Source: Actinopolymorpha singaporensis
GTDB taxonomy: Bacteria > Actinomycetota > Actinomycetes > Propionibacteriales > Actinopolymorphaceae
Assembly (NCBI RefSeq): GCF_900104745.1
Contig: NZ_LT629732.1
Span: 2,219,981-2,283,980, forward strand
Length of the DNA stretch: 64,000 bases
Direction: 5' to 3'
Below, piece after piece: positions 55,991 to 63,381 of the stretch. A model generated the notes under the pieces. It searched no databases. It had not been told where the DNA came from and saw only the letters and a program-made list of their open reading frames with translations. The translations under genes and the position numbers were made by a program. Each line of letters starts with the position of its first letter. Position 1 is the stretch's first letter.

Positions 55991-56539
55991 ATGGACGAGC
56001 TGGACGGCCGCCTGGTCGCCGCCCTGCGGGAGAACGCCCGCGCGTCGTACGCCGAACTCGGCCGGCTCGTCGGGCTGTCCGGTCCGAGCGTCCAGGAGCG
56101 CGTACGCCGGCTGGAGGAACGCGGCGTGCTCACCGGCTACCGCGCTCTGGTCCGCCCGGGCGCGGTGGGCCTCACCGTGACCTCGCTGATCGGCCTGCTG
56201 CTGTCCGACAACGCCGACCAGAACGCGGTGGTGGAGCGGCTGGTCGGCGTGCCGGAGATCGAGGACTGCTGGTTCGTCGCCGGTGAGGAGTCCTACGTCG
56301 TCAAGGTGCGGGTCGCCGACGTCGACGCGCTGGAGGAGTTGCTGGGCCGGCTGCTCAGGGTCGAGGGAATCAGCCGCACCCGGACCACTCTCGTCCTGTC
56401 CACGAAGTGGGAGGGCAGGCTGCCGATGTCCGGGCTGCCCGACGGTGCGGATGCCGCGGGTGCAGCGGAGACCACGCACACGGCGGACGGGGACGCCACG
56501 GGTGGCGGGGAGGCCGGAGACGACGGCGACGCCGGGTAG
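55991..56539 (+). CDS. Lrp/AsnC family transcriptional regulator
   Basis: A 182-residue protein. The HTH (DGRLVAALRENARASYAELGRLVGLSGPSVQERVRRLEERG) is followed by an AsnC/Lrp ligand-binding RAM domain (VPEIEDCWFVAGEESYVVKVRV) and an acidic Gly/Asp tail. ATG 55991 is chosen for GGAGG 6 nt upstream; GTG 55961 would add ten residues. The threonine dehydratase follows after 9 nt and may be controlled by this regulator in response to an amino acid. Confidence 0.9.
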   Translation: MDELDGRLVAALRENARASYAELGRLVGLSGPSVQERVRRLEERGVLTGYRALVRPGAVGLTVTSLIGLLLSDNADQNAVVERLVGVPEIEDCWFVAGEESYVVKVRVADVDALEELLGRLLRVEGISRTRTTLVLSTKWEGRLPMSGLPDGADAAGAAETTHTADGDATGGGEAGDDGDAG

Positions 56540-56548
56540 CGTTTCGCC

Positions 56549-57511
56549 ATGGCCGAGATCGCACTGGTGACGCTGGACGACATACGCACCGCTGCCACCC
56601 GGATCGCCGACCAGGTGCTGCGCACCCCGCTGGTGGCGACGTCGTGGGGCGAGGCCGACCGGCCGTTGTGGCTGAAGCCGGAGAACCTCCAGGTCATCGG
56701 GGCGTTCAAGGTCCGGGGCGCGCTCAACGCGGTCGGCGCGCTGACCGAGCAGGAGCGGGCGCGCGGAATCGTCACGCACTCCTCCGGCAACCACGCCCAG
56801 GCGGTCGCGCTGGCCGGCCGGGAGTACGCCGCGCCGGTGACGGTGGTGATGCCGGAGACCGCACCCGAGGTGAAGGTCGCGGCGACCCGTGCCCTCGGGG
56901 CCGAGGTGGTGATGGTTCCGGCCGCCGAGCGGGAGTCGCGCACCGCCGAGTTGGTCGCGGAGCACGACTACGCCTATGTCCCGCCGTACGAGCATCCCGA
57001 CGTGATCGCCGGTCAGGGCACGATCGGCCTGGAGATCCTCGCCGACCTGCCCGACGTGGCGACCGTCCTGGTGCCGGTCGGTGGCGGCGGCCTGCTGTCC
57101 GGGGTGGCGACCGCGATCAAGGCGCTGCGGCCCAACGTCACGGTGCTCGGCTGTGAGCCGGAGCTGGCCGGCGACGCCGCGGAGAGCATGCGCCTCGGCG
57201 AACGCCGGGTGTGGCCGGTCGAGCAGACCTACCGCACGATGGCCGACTCCCTGCGGACCGGGCTCGGCGAGCTCACCTGGGCGCACCTGCACGAACGCGT
57301 GGACGGCGTGCTCACCGTCACCGAGGACGCCATCGCCGAGGCGGTGCGGGTGCTGGCCACCCGGTCACGGCTGGTGGCCGAGCCGGGCGGCGCGGTGACC
57401 ACGGCGGCCTACCTCAGCCACGCGGGCGACCTGCCCGCCGGCCCGGTCGTCGCGGTGGTGTCCGGCGGCAACATCGAGCCGGACCTGCTGGTCAAGCTGC
57501 TCGGCTCCTGA
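56549..57511 (+). CDS. Threonine/serine dehydratase (PLP fold II)
   Basis: A 320-residue protein. KPENLQVIGAFKVRGA holds the PLP Lys, HSSGNHAQAVALAGRE follows, VPVGGGGLLSGVATAIKA is the phosphate-binding loop, and VVSGGNIEPD is the C-terminal block. It lacks the regulatory ACT-like domain, so it is the catabolic or serine racemase-like type. TAGCGT ends 6 nt before the ATG, allowing independent leaderless transcription as well as read-through from the Lrp gene. Confidence 0.93.
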   Translation: MAEIALVTLDDIRTAATRIADQVLRTPLVATSWGEADRPLWLKPENLQVIGAFKVRGALNAVGALTEQERARGIVTHSSGNHAQAVALAGREYAAPVTVVMPETAPEVKVAATRALGAEVVMVPAAERESRTAELVAEHDYAYVPPYEHPDVIAGQGTIGLEILADLPDVATVLVPVGGGGLLSGVATAIKALRPNVTVLGCEPELAGDAAESMRLGERRVWPVEQTYRTMADSLRTGLGELTWAHLHERVDGVLTVTEDAIAEAVRVLATRSRLVAEPGGAVTTAAYLSHAGDLPAGPVVAVVSGGNIEPDLLVKLLGS

Positions 57512-57528
57512 CGTACGCTGCCAACGTC

Positions 57529-57783
57529 GTGCGTACTTTCCTCGTCTACACGCTGCTCCGGCTCGTCATCTTCCTGGCGTGCTTCGGAGTGCTGTACGTC
57601 CTGTTCGGCGCCCACGTGTCGGGGTGGCTGATCGCCCTGCCCGCGGTGCTCTTCACGTCCGGTCTGTCCTGGTTGCTGCTGCGCCAGCGCGGTGTCGAGG
57701 CCGGCGCGGCGCTGTCCTCCGGCTGGCGGTCCGCGCGCGGCCGCCTGGAAGCGTCCACCCGCCGGGAGGACGCCGAAAGCTGA
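57529..57783 (+). CDS. DUF4229 small membrane protein
   Basis: An 84-residue protein with two membrane helices (FLVYTLLRLVIFLACFGVLY and GWLIALPAVLFTSGLSWLLL), then a charged tail. This matches the actinobacterial DUF4229 family, of unknown function. The GTG start has TACGCT 9 nt upstream. Confidence 0.85.
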   Translation: MRTFLVYTLLRLVIFLACFGVLYVLFGAHVSGWLIALPAVLFTSGLSWLLLRQRGVEAGAALSSGWRSARGRLEASTRREDAES

Positions 57784-57840
57784 CCGGGTGGCCGGTCGAT
57801 TCGTGCTGGTCCGCCGGTAGTCCTCGCCGCCCCATGAACG

Positions 57841-57876
57841 TGTACTCTCGTACAGGTTAAGTTGTACGGTCGTACA
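57841..57876. promoter_or_regulatory. Twin operator of the SMR/TetR operon
   Basis: Two copies of the palindrome TGTAC-N4-GTACA (57841-57854 and 57863-57876), both followed by GG, lie with centres 22 bp apart, two helical turns. A possible -10 (TACGGT, 57865-57870) sits inside the second copy. The position before a pump-regulator pair strongly suggests binding by the TetR protein at 58227. Confidence 0.7.
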
Positions 57877-57906
57877 GGTTTTCGTCCTGCCCGGGGAGAG
57901 TGTGAG

Positions 57907-58230
57907 ATGGCGTGGCTGGTGCTGATCGGATCGGGGCTTCTCGAAGCGGGCTGGGCGGTTTCGCTGAAGCTGTCCAACGGCTTCACCCGGCTGGTGCCGT
58001 CGGTGGTGTTCGCCGTGTGCGCGCTTGCCAGCCTGGCCGGGCTCGCCTGGGCGATGAAGCAGATCCCGGTCGGGTCGGCGTACGCGGCCTGGACGGGCAT
58101 CGGGGCCTCGGTGACCGCCGTGATCGGCATGGTGTTCCTGGGTGACGGCGTGTCCGTCCTGAAGCTCGTCTCGCTGGTGCTGATCATCGCCGGCGTGGTC
58201 GGCCTCAACCTGTCCGGAGCGGGACACTGA
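57907..58230 (+). CDS. SMR family small multidrug/guanidinium exporter (SugE/Gdx-like)
   Basis: A 107-residue protein with four membrane helices. The essential TM1 Glu lies in GSGLLEAGWAVSLKLSNGFTRL, whose AGW and LKLSxGFTRL wording resembles SugE/Gdx rather than EmrE. Gdx proteins export guanidinium in exchange for protons. GGGGAG precedes the ATG. There is a CTGA junction with the TetR gene. I saw no guanidine riboswitch; instead the twin operator lies upstream. Confidence 0.92.
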   Translation: MAWLVLIGSGLLEAGWAVSLKLSNGFTRLVPSVVFAVCALASLAGLAWAMKQIPVGSAYAAWTGIGASVTAVIGMVFLGDGVSVLKLVSLVLIIAGVVGLNLSGAGH

Positions 58231-58832
58231 CCGGCCGGCCGGCGCCCCGGCAGCAGCCGAGACGGGAGCCGAGGCAGGAGCGCGGCCAGCGGCGCCGGGA
58301 CGCCCTGGTCGCCGCGGCCGCCGACCTGCTCGAGGACGCCGGGGTGGACGCGGTGAGCCACCGCGCGGTGGCCCGCCGGGCCGGCGTACCCCTCGGTTCC
58401 ACGACGTACTACTTCGCCTCACTGGACGACCTGCGGGCCGCCGCGGCCGGTGCCCTCGCGCAGCGCTGGGTACGCCGGGCCGCCCGCTCCGCCGCCTCCG
58501 TGCCGGAGGGCAGCTACAGCGAACGCGAGGCTGCCCACGGGCTGGCCCGCGCGGTGCTGCCGGCCGGGCGGCCCGCGGTCCTCGCGCAGTACGAGCAACT
58601 GCTCGCCGCCGCCCGGTATCCCGCCGTCGCCGCGGTGCTGCGGGGAATGCGGCCGGCGTTCCTGGAAGTGATCGACGACCTGCTCGCCCGCACCGGCTGG
58701 GCCGGCCGGGCGGGTGCCGACGTGGTCCTCGCGCTCGTCGACGGCGCCGCGGTCAGCGCGCTGTCGGAGGGCCGCGGCGACGCCCGCGAGGTCGCCACCG
58801 ACCTGCTCGCCCAACTCCTGGGCGAGCAGTGA
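58227..58832 (+). CDS. TetR family regulator, apparent CTG start
   Basis: A 201-residue protein. The HTH is intact (RRRDALVAAAADLLEDAGVD, then AVSHRAVARRAGVPLGSTTYYFASLDDL), with an all-helical ligand domain behind. No ATG, GTG or TTG exists in frame between the stop at 58143 and GTG 58344, which lies after helix 1. CTG 58227 has GGAG 8 nt upstream and overlaps the pump's TGA as CTGA, so it is the likely start. It is the probable repressor of the pump through the twin operator. Confidence 0.88.
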   Translation: MTGRPAPRQQPRREPRQERGQRRRDALVAAAADLLEDAGVDAVSHRAVARRAGVPLGSTTYYFASLDDLRAAAAGALAQRWVRRAARSAASVPEGSYSEREAAHGLARAVLPAGRPAVLAQYEQLLAAARYPAVAAVLRGMRPAFLEVIDDLLARTGWAGRAGADVVLALVDGAAVSALSEGRGDAREVATDLLAQLLGEQ

Positions 58833-58891
58833 CCGCCCCGGTCGTACAGGCGCGGAGTTCCCGGTTGGTCACCGTCAGTTGACCTAGCATC

Positions 58892-59497
58892 GTGGCCACG
58901 GCGGAGGGAAACCAGAGCTTCCCCTTCCTCACGGCGACGGTTCTGGTGGTTCTCATCTCCGCGGGCGCCGGCTTCTTCGCGTGGTCGTACACCTATGCGT
59001 TCGCAAATCCCACTCCGCGAGAGGTTCCGGTCGCCGTGGTCGGCTGGGAAGGGACGCTGCGCCGCGCCTTCGTGGCCGGCATGGACCAGGCTCTGGACGG
59101 CGCGCTGGTGCCCCACCCCGCCGCCACCTACGCACGAGCCAGGGAGGCGGTCGAGGAGCAGACGGCCTTCGCGATCCTCGACCTGCAGCGGGGGCGGCGG
59201 GTGACCGTGGACGTGACGCTGGCGGCCGTCATCGTCGGCTTCGTCGGCGCGATCCAGCTCAACGTGCACGCGCGCGGCCTCGATCCCGGCGTGCGCATCG
59301 GGTTCACCGTCGGCTGTGCGCTCCTGGGCACGTTCGCCCACACCGAGGTCTACTTCCCGGGCCATTCGCACGGCCTGCCGTTCGTGGTCCTGGCCGGATG
59401 GGCCGCGGTGTCGACGTGCGTCTTCTGGGTCGTATGGCAGCGACAAGCGCGTGCTGGCAAGGTGTCGGCGCCCGGAGCTCTCCAGAGCCGGAGCTAG
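58892..59497 (+). CDS. Membrane protein, possibly an internally deleted YhgE/Pip-like protein
   Basis: A 201-residue protein. The first helix (about 11-31) and the following VPVAVVGWEGTLRRAFVAGMDQAL...AREAVEEQTAFAILDLQRG resemble the start of large YhgE/Pip or DUF3533 exporters. From about residue 105 the sequence jumps straight to three hydrophobic segments, without the large central domain. Either it is a distinct short family or a deletion remnant. GTG 58892 lacks a Shine-Dalgarno sequence; TAGCAT ends 1 nt before it, too close for leaderless use, so the start is uncertain. Confidence 0.6.
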   Translation: MATAEGNQSFPFLTATVLVVLISAGAGFFAWSYTYAFANPTPREVPVAVVGWEGTLRRAFVAGMDQALDGALVPHPAATYARAREAVEEQTAFAILDLQRGRRVTVDVTLAAVIVGFVGAIQLNVHARGLDPGVRIGFTVGCALLGTFAHTEVYFPGHSHGLPFVVLAGWAAVSTCVFWVVWQRQARAGKVSAPGALQSRS

Positions 59498-59506
59498 GGT
59501 GCCGCC

Positions 59507-60721
59507 ATGTCCGCGCCCTCCGACCTGCCAGCGCCGTCCGACCTGCCAGCGCCGTCCGGCCTGCCAGCGCCGTCCGGCCTGCCAGCGCCGTCCGGCCTGC
59601 CAGCGCCGTCCGACCTGCCCACCCTGCCCGCCCCGGGCCGGCGGATGCCCGACCGCGACTGGGTGGCCGAGGCGGTCCGCCGGGTGGAGGCCGACGCCAA
59701 CCGCAGCGCCGACACCCACCTGCACGTGTTCCCGCTGCCGGCCGAGTGGGGCATCGACCTCTACCTCAAGGACGAGTCGGTGCACCCCACCGGCAGCCTC
59801 AAGCACCGGCTGGCACGGTCGCTGTTCCTGTACGCGCTGACCAGCGGGTGGCTCGGCCCGGACACGCCGGTGATCGAGGCGTCAAGCGGCTCCACCGCGG
59901 TCAGCGAGGCGTACTTCGCGCGCCTGCTCGGGCTGTCGTTCGTGGCGGTGATGCCGGCGTGCACCAGCCCGGAGAAGATCGCGCTGATCGAGTTCTACGG
60001 CGGCCGCTGTCACCTGGTCGACGACCCGCGCGGGATCTACGCGGAGTCGCACCGGCTGGCCGAGGAGACCGGCGGCCACTTCATGGACCAGTTCACCTAC
60101 GCCGAACGCGCCACCGACTGGCGGGGCAACAACAACATCGCCGAGAGCATCTTCGAGCAGTTGCGGCTGGAACGTCATCCGGTGCCACGGTGGGTCGTGG
60201 TCGGCGCCGGAACGGGCGGTACCAGCGCGACCATCGGCCGGTACCTCCGCTACCGACGGCACGGGACCAGGCTGTGCGTCGTGGACCCGGACGGCTCGGC
60301 GTTCTTCGAGGGCTGGTCGCGCGGGGACGCCGGGGTGACCGCGGTCGGCTCCCGGATCGAGGGCATCGGCCGGCCGCGGGTCGAACCCTCGTTCGTCCCG
60401 AGCGTCGTCGACACCATGCTCCGGGTGCCGGACGCGGCGTCGGTGGCGGCGATGCGGCACCTGCTCGGGGTGACCGGCCAGCGCGCCGGCGGATCCACCG
60501 GCACCAACCTGTGGGGCGCGCTCACCCTGGTCGGTCGGATGCGGGCGGCCGGCGAGCGGGGGAGCGTGGTGACGCTGATCTGCGACGGCGGCGACCGGTA
60601 CGTCCACACCTACTACGACGACGCCTGGGTGGCCGCGCAGGGGCTCGACCTCGTGCCGTACGCCCGCCGGCTGGCGGCGTTCACCTCCACGGGAACACTC
60701 GAATCCGACGACGGTCGGTAG
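59507..60721 (+). CDS. PLP-dependent cysteine synthase family protein, Cds1-like L-cysteine desulfhydrase
   Basis: A 404-residue protein. After a repeat-built Pro-rich N-terminus (about 45 residues), [21 protein letters not shown] leads into the fold II core: [14 protein letters not shown] with the PLP Lys, [19 protein letters not shown], and [20 protein letters not shown] for the phosphate. This layout resembles mycobacterial Cds1 (Rv3684), which releases sulfide from cysteine. TAGGGT ends 6 nt before the ATG, so it is probably leaderless. Confidence 0.88.
   Translation: MSAPSDLPAPSDLPAPSGLPAPSGLPAPSGLPAPSDLPTLPAPGRRMPDRDWVAEAVRRVEADANRSADTHLHVFPLPAEWGIDLYLKDESVHPTGSLKHRLARSLFLYALTSGWLGPDTPVIEASSGSTAVSEAYFARLLGLSFVAVMPACTSPEKIALIEFYGGRCHLVDDPRGIYAESHRLAEETGGHFMDQFTYAERATDWRGNNNIAESIFEQLRLERHPVPRWVVVGAGTGGTSATIGRYLRYRRHGTRLCVVDPDGSAFFEGWSRGDAGVTAVGSRIEGIGRPRVEPSFVPSVVDTMLRVPDAASVAAMRHLLGVTGQRAGGSTGTNLWGALTLVGRMRAAGERGSVVTLICDGGDRYVHTYYDDAWVAAQGLDLVPYARRLAAFTSTGTLESDDGR
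59519..59608 (+). repeat. In-frame 18-bp tandem repeat at the 5' end of the Cds1-like gene
   Basis: Five full units TCCGRCCTGCCAGCGCCG, encoding Ser-Asp/Gly-Leu-Pro-Ala-Pro, with a partial sixth. The near identity of copies suggests recent slippage. Confidence 0.9.
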
Positions 60722-60806
60722 CCACAGTTCGACGGTCGGCTACGCGGCGACTCCTGCGTCGGTGGCGCCGGAGTTTCCGGGCGGTGCACCTGGGTAGCGG
60801 GCAGTT

Positions 60807-61025
60807 ATGACCGACGAACCGCGCCGCGACTCGCAGGACAAGTCTCGCTGGGCCAAGGAAGGCGCAACGCCAGGCGAGGATCCGCGCGACATCGACGAGG
60901 AGCAGATCAACCCGGAGTACGTCCGACGGCTCCAGGAACGCCGGCAGGTGACCCACGCCCAGCCGGAAGCCGAGGACGAGATGGGTACGTCGTCCACCAC
61001 GGACGACCCCACCGAGCGCACCTGA
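60807..61025 (+). CDS. Small hydrophilic acidic protein (72 residues), unknown
   Basis: A 72-residue, strongly charged sequence with no predicted membrane segment: MTDEPRRDSQDKSRWAKEG at the start and DDPTERT at the end, probably disordered. Codon bias is that of a real gene. TAGCGG lies 6 nt before the ATG, the same leaderless spacing as its neighbours. No family recognised. Confidence 0.65.
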   Translation: MTDEPRRDSQDKSRWAKEGATPGEDPRDIDEEQINPEYVRRLQERRQVTHAQPEAEDEMGTSSTTDDPTERT

Positions 61026-61096
61026 GCGCACCCCATGAGCGCACCTGAGCGCAGCTGCCTGGGTGGGTCGGCGGCCCTACGACCGGGCCGGCGCCC

Positions 61097-61969
61097 TCAG
61101 GCGAGGACGAGCCCGACCGCGAGCAGCACGGCGTAGGCGAGTTCGGCCACGCCGGTGTCGCGGAGCACCGGGATCAGCGCCCGGCCGGTGGTCCCGCGCA
61201 TGACCGTGGCCACCGGCCGGAGCGCCAGCGGCAACGAGAGCAGTGCCAGCAGGGTCCACGGCGTCACCGTCACCGCGAGCAGCACCACCACGACGTTCGC
61301 CACGACCTGCAGCCCGGCGTACAGCAGGCGGGAGGCCCGGTCGCCCATGACCACCGCGAGGGTCCGCTTGCCGCTCTCCCGGTCGGTCGGGATGTCCCGC
61401 AGGTTGTTGGCCACCAGTAGTGCGCAGGTGAGCGCACCGACACCGAACGCGCAGGCGACGGCGGGCCAGGTCACCCGGTCGGCCTGTACGAACGTCGTCC
61501 CGATCACCGCGACCAGGCCGAAGAACACGAACACGCTGATCTCGCCGAGCGCGTAGTAGCCGTAGGGCCTGCTGCCTCCGGTGTAGAACCACGCGGCGGC
61601 CACCGCGGCCACGCCGACCAGCAGCAGCCACCACGCGGTGGTGAGCGCGAGGACGAGACCGCAGACCGCGGCGACGGCGAAGCAGCCGAAGGCGACGGCC
61701 TTCACCGTCTTCGGCCGGGCCGCGCCGGACCCGACCAGGCGCTGCGGGCCGACGCGGTTGTCGTCGGTGCCGCGGATGCCGTCGGAGTAGTCGTTGGCGT
61801 AGTTGGAGCCGACCTGCAGGGCCACCGCCACGACGAGCGCGAGGGCGGCTTTCCAGGCGACGAACGAGCCGGCGGCCGCGGCCGCACCGGAGCCCGCGAC
61901 GACCGGTGAGATCGACGCGGACAGCGTGCGTGGACGGGCGCCGTCCAACCACTGTGCGGGAGTTGCCAC
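61097..61969 (-). CDS. menA: 1,4-dihydroxy-2-naphthoate polyprenyltransferase MenA
   Basis: A 290-residue UbiA-family membrane protein with about eight helices. NYANDYSDGIRGTDDNR is the first Asp-rich prenyl-diphosphate motif, and NNLRDIPTDRESGKRTLAV the second. It attaches the isoprenoid tail in menaquinone synthesis. The GTG start has AACAAT 6 nt upstream. menE lies 56 nt further upstream on the same strand. Confidence 0.95.
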   Translation of the reverse strand: MATPAQWLDGARPRTLSASISPVVAGSGAAAAAGSFVAWKAALALVVAVALQVGSNYANDYSDGIRGTDDNRVGPQRLVGSGAARPKTVKAVAFGCFAVAAVCGLVLALTTAWWLLLVGVAAVAAAWFYTGGSRPYGYYALGEISVFVFFGLVAVIGTTFVQADRVTWPAVACAFGVGALTCALLVANNLRDIPTDRESGKRTLAVVMGDRASRLLYAGLQVVANVVVVLLAVTVTPWTLLALLSLPLALRPVATVMRGTTGRALIPVLRDTGVAELAYAVLLAVGLVLA

Positions 61970-62025
61970 GGCCGGATTGTTTCAACGGCGGTGTCGTGCA
62001 CCGCGCCCGGGTCTTGGCCGGCGGC

Positions 62026-63282
62026 TCAGCCAGTGGCTCGCAGCGCCGAGCGGTCGACCTTGCCCGAGGGCAGCAGCGGCAGCGCGTCGACCACGACCAC
62101 CTCGCGCGGGGCGTACGCCCGCGGGTGCGTCGCGCTCACGTGGTCGCGGACGTCGGCCAGCGCGGGCGCGCCCGCACCGGGCCGCAGCACGACGTACGCC
62201 CGGACCAGGGAACCCCACTCGGCGTCGGGAACCCCCACCGCCGCCGCCTCGGCGACCCCGGGGCACGACGCGACCGCCCGCTCCACCGCGAGCAAGGGCA
62301 CGTTGACACCGCCGGAGACCACCACGTCGTCGGCCCGGCCGAGGATCTCCAGCGTCCCGTCGGGGCGCAGCCGGCCGAGGTCGCTGGTCAGGTGCCGGCC
62401 GTCGACCAGCGCCGTCGCGGTGAGGTCGGGCCGGCGCCGGTAGCCGGCGAACACCGTGGCGCCGCCGATTCGTACGAGGCCGCTGGCTTCGTCGATGTCC
62501 AGGTCCACCCCGGCCAGCGGCCGTCCGTCGTAGACGCACCCGCCGCACGTCTCGGTCATGCCGTACGTCGTCACCACCCGGACCCCGGCCGAGCGGGCCC
62601 GGTCCAGCAGTGCCGCCGAGCTCGCCCCGCCGCCGACCAGCACCGCGTCGTACGACCTGAGCGCGTCCACCGCCGCAGGGTCCGCGTCGAGCAGCCGCCC
62701 GAGCTGGGTCGGCACCAGCGCGGTGTACCGGCGGGCGGGTGAACCGGATCCGGCGCCGGAACGCCCCAGCCGGTCGGTCGCCGCCGTGAACGCCTCCACC
62801 GTGAACCGGCCGGCCATCACCGCCGGCGTCGTCCCCGCGACCAGCGACCGCACCAGTACCTGCAGACCGGCCACCCGGGTCGGCGGCAGCGCCAGCAACC
62901 ATCGGCCGGGTCCGCCGAGAGCGGCCAGCGTCGCCCGGGCCGAGTGCAGCAGCGCCGACCCCGGCAGCAGGGCGCCCTTCGGCTCGCCGGTGGAGCCGGA
63001 CGTGGGCAGCACGACGGCGATGTCGTCGCGTTCCAGCGCAAGATCGGTCCGGAGTAGGGTCAGGATCTGTTCGCGCTCGGGTCCCGGCGCGAGTGGCGCC
63101 AGCGCCGGCCCGTCGCCGTCGAGCCGGTCCGCGAGCAACGCCAGCAGTCCGTCGACACCGGCCCGCACGACGCTCGGGTCGGCATGATCGACTAGGCCCT
63201 GCGAGCCGTCGCCCGAGCGGTCGGGAGGGGGCTCGTCCACGAGTTCGACGGCGACCAGTCGGCGGCGGGAGTCGGTTGGCAC
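62026..63282 (-). CDS. menE: 2-succinylbenzoate-CoA ligase MenE
   Basis: A 418-residue ANL-family ligase activating o-succinylbenzoate with CoA and ATP. VVLPTSGSTGEPKGALLPG (A3, intact), TYGMTETCGGCVYDG (A5), TSDLGRLRPDG (A7), RADDVVVSGGVNVPLLAVE (A8) and LPSGKVDRSAL (A10) are present. The N-terminus is shorter than in E. coli-type ligases, as usual in actinobacterial MenE. The GTG has TAGCCT 6 nt upstream. It is divergent from menC. Confidence 0.94.
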   Translation of the reverse strand: MPTDSRRRLVAVELVDEPPPDRSGDGSQGLVDHADPSVVRAGVDGLLALLADRLDGDGPALAPLAPGPEREQILTLLRTDLALERDDIAVVLPTSGSTGEPKGALLPGSALLHSARATLAALGGPGRWLLALPPTRVAGLQVLVRSLVAGTTPAVMAGRFTVEAFTAATDRLGRSGAGSGSPARRYTALVPTQLGRLLDADPAAVDALRSYDAVLVGGGASSAALLDRARSAGVRVVTTYGMTETCGGCVYDGRPLAGVDLDIDEASGLVRIGGATVFAGYRRRPDLTATALVDGRHLTSDLGRLRPDGTLEILGRADDVVVSGGVNVPLLAVERAVASCPGVAEAAAVGVPDAEWGSLVRAYVVLRPGAGAPALADVRDHVSATHPRAYAPREVVVVDALPLLPSGKVDRSALRATG

Positions 63283-63381
63283 GTGACTAGGCTACGAGCC
63301 CGGTCTCGTGACACTGTGTCACGGACATGCGGGGGAACGCCCCGACGGGGAAGTGGCGGGGAGGAGACGGAGGATGCGGTC

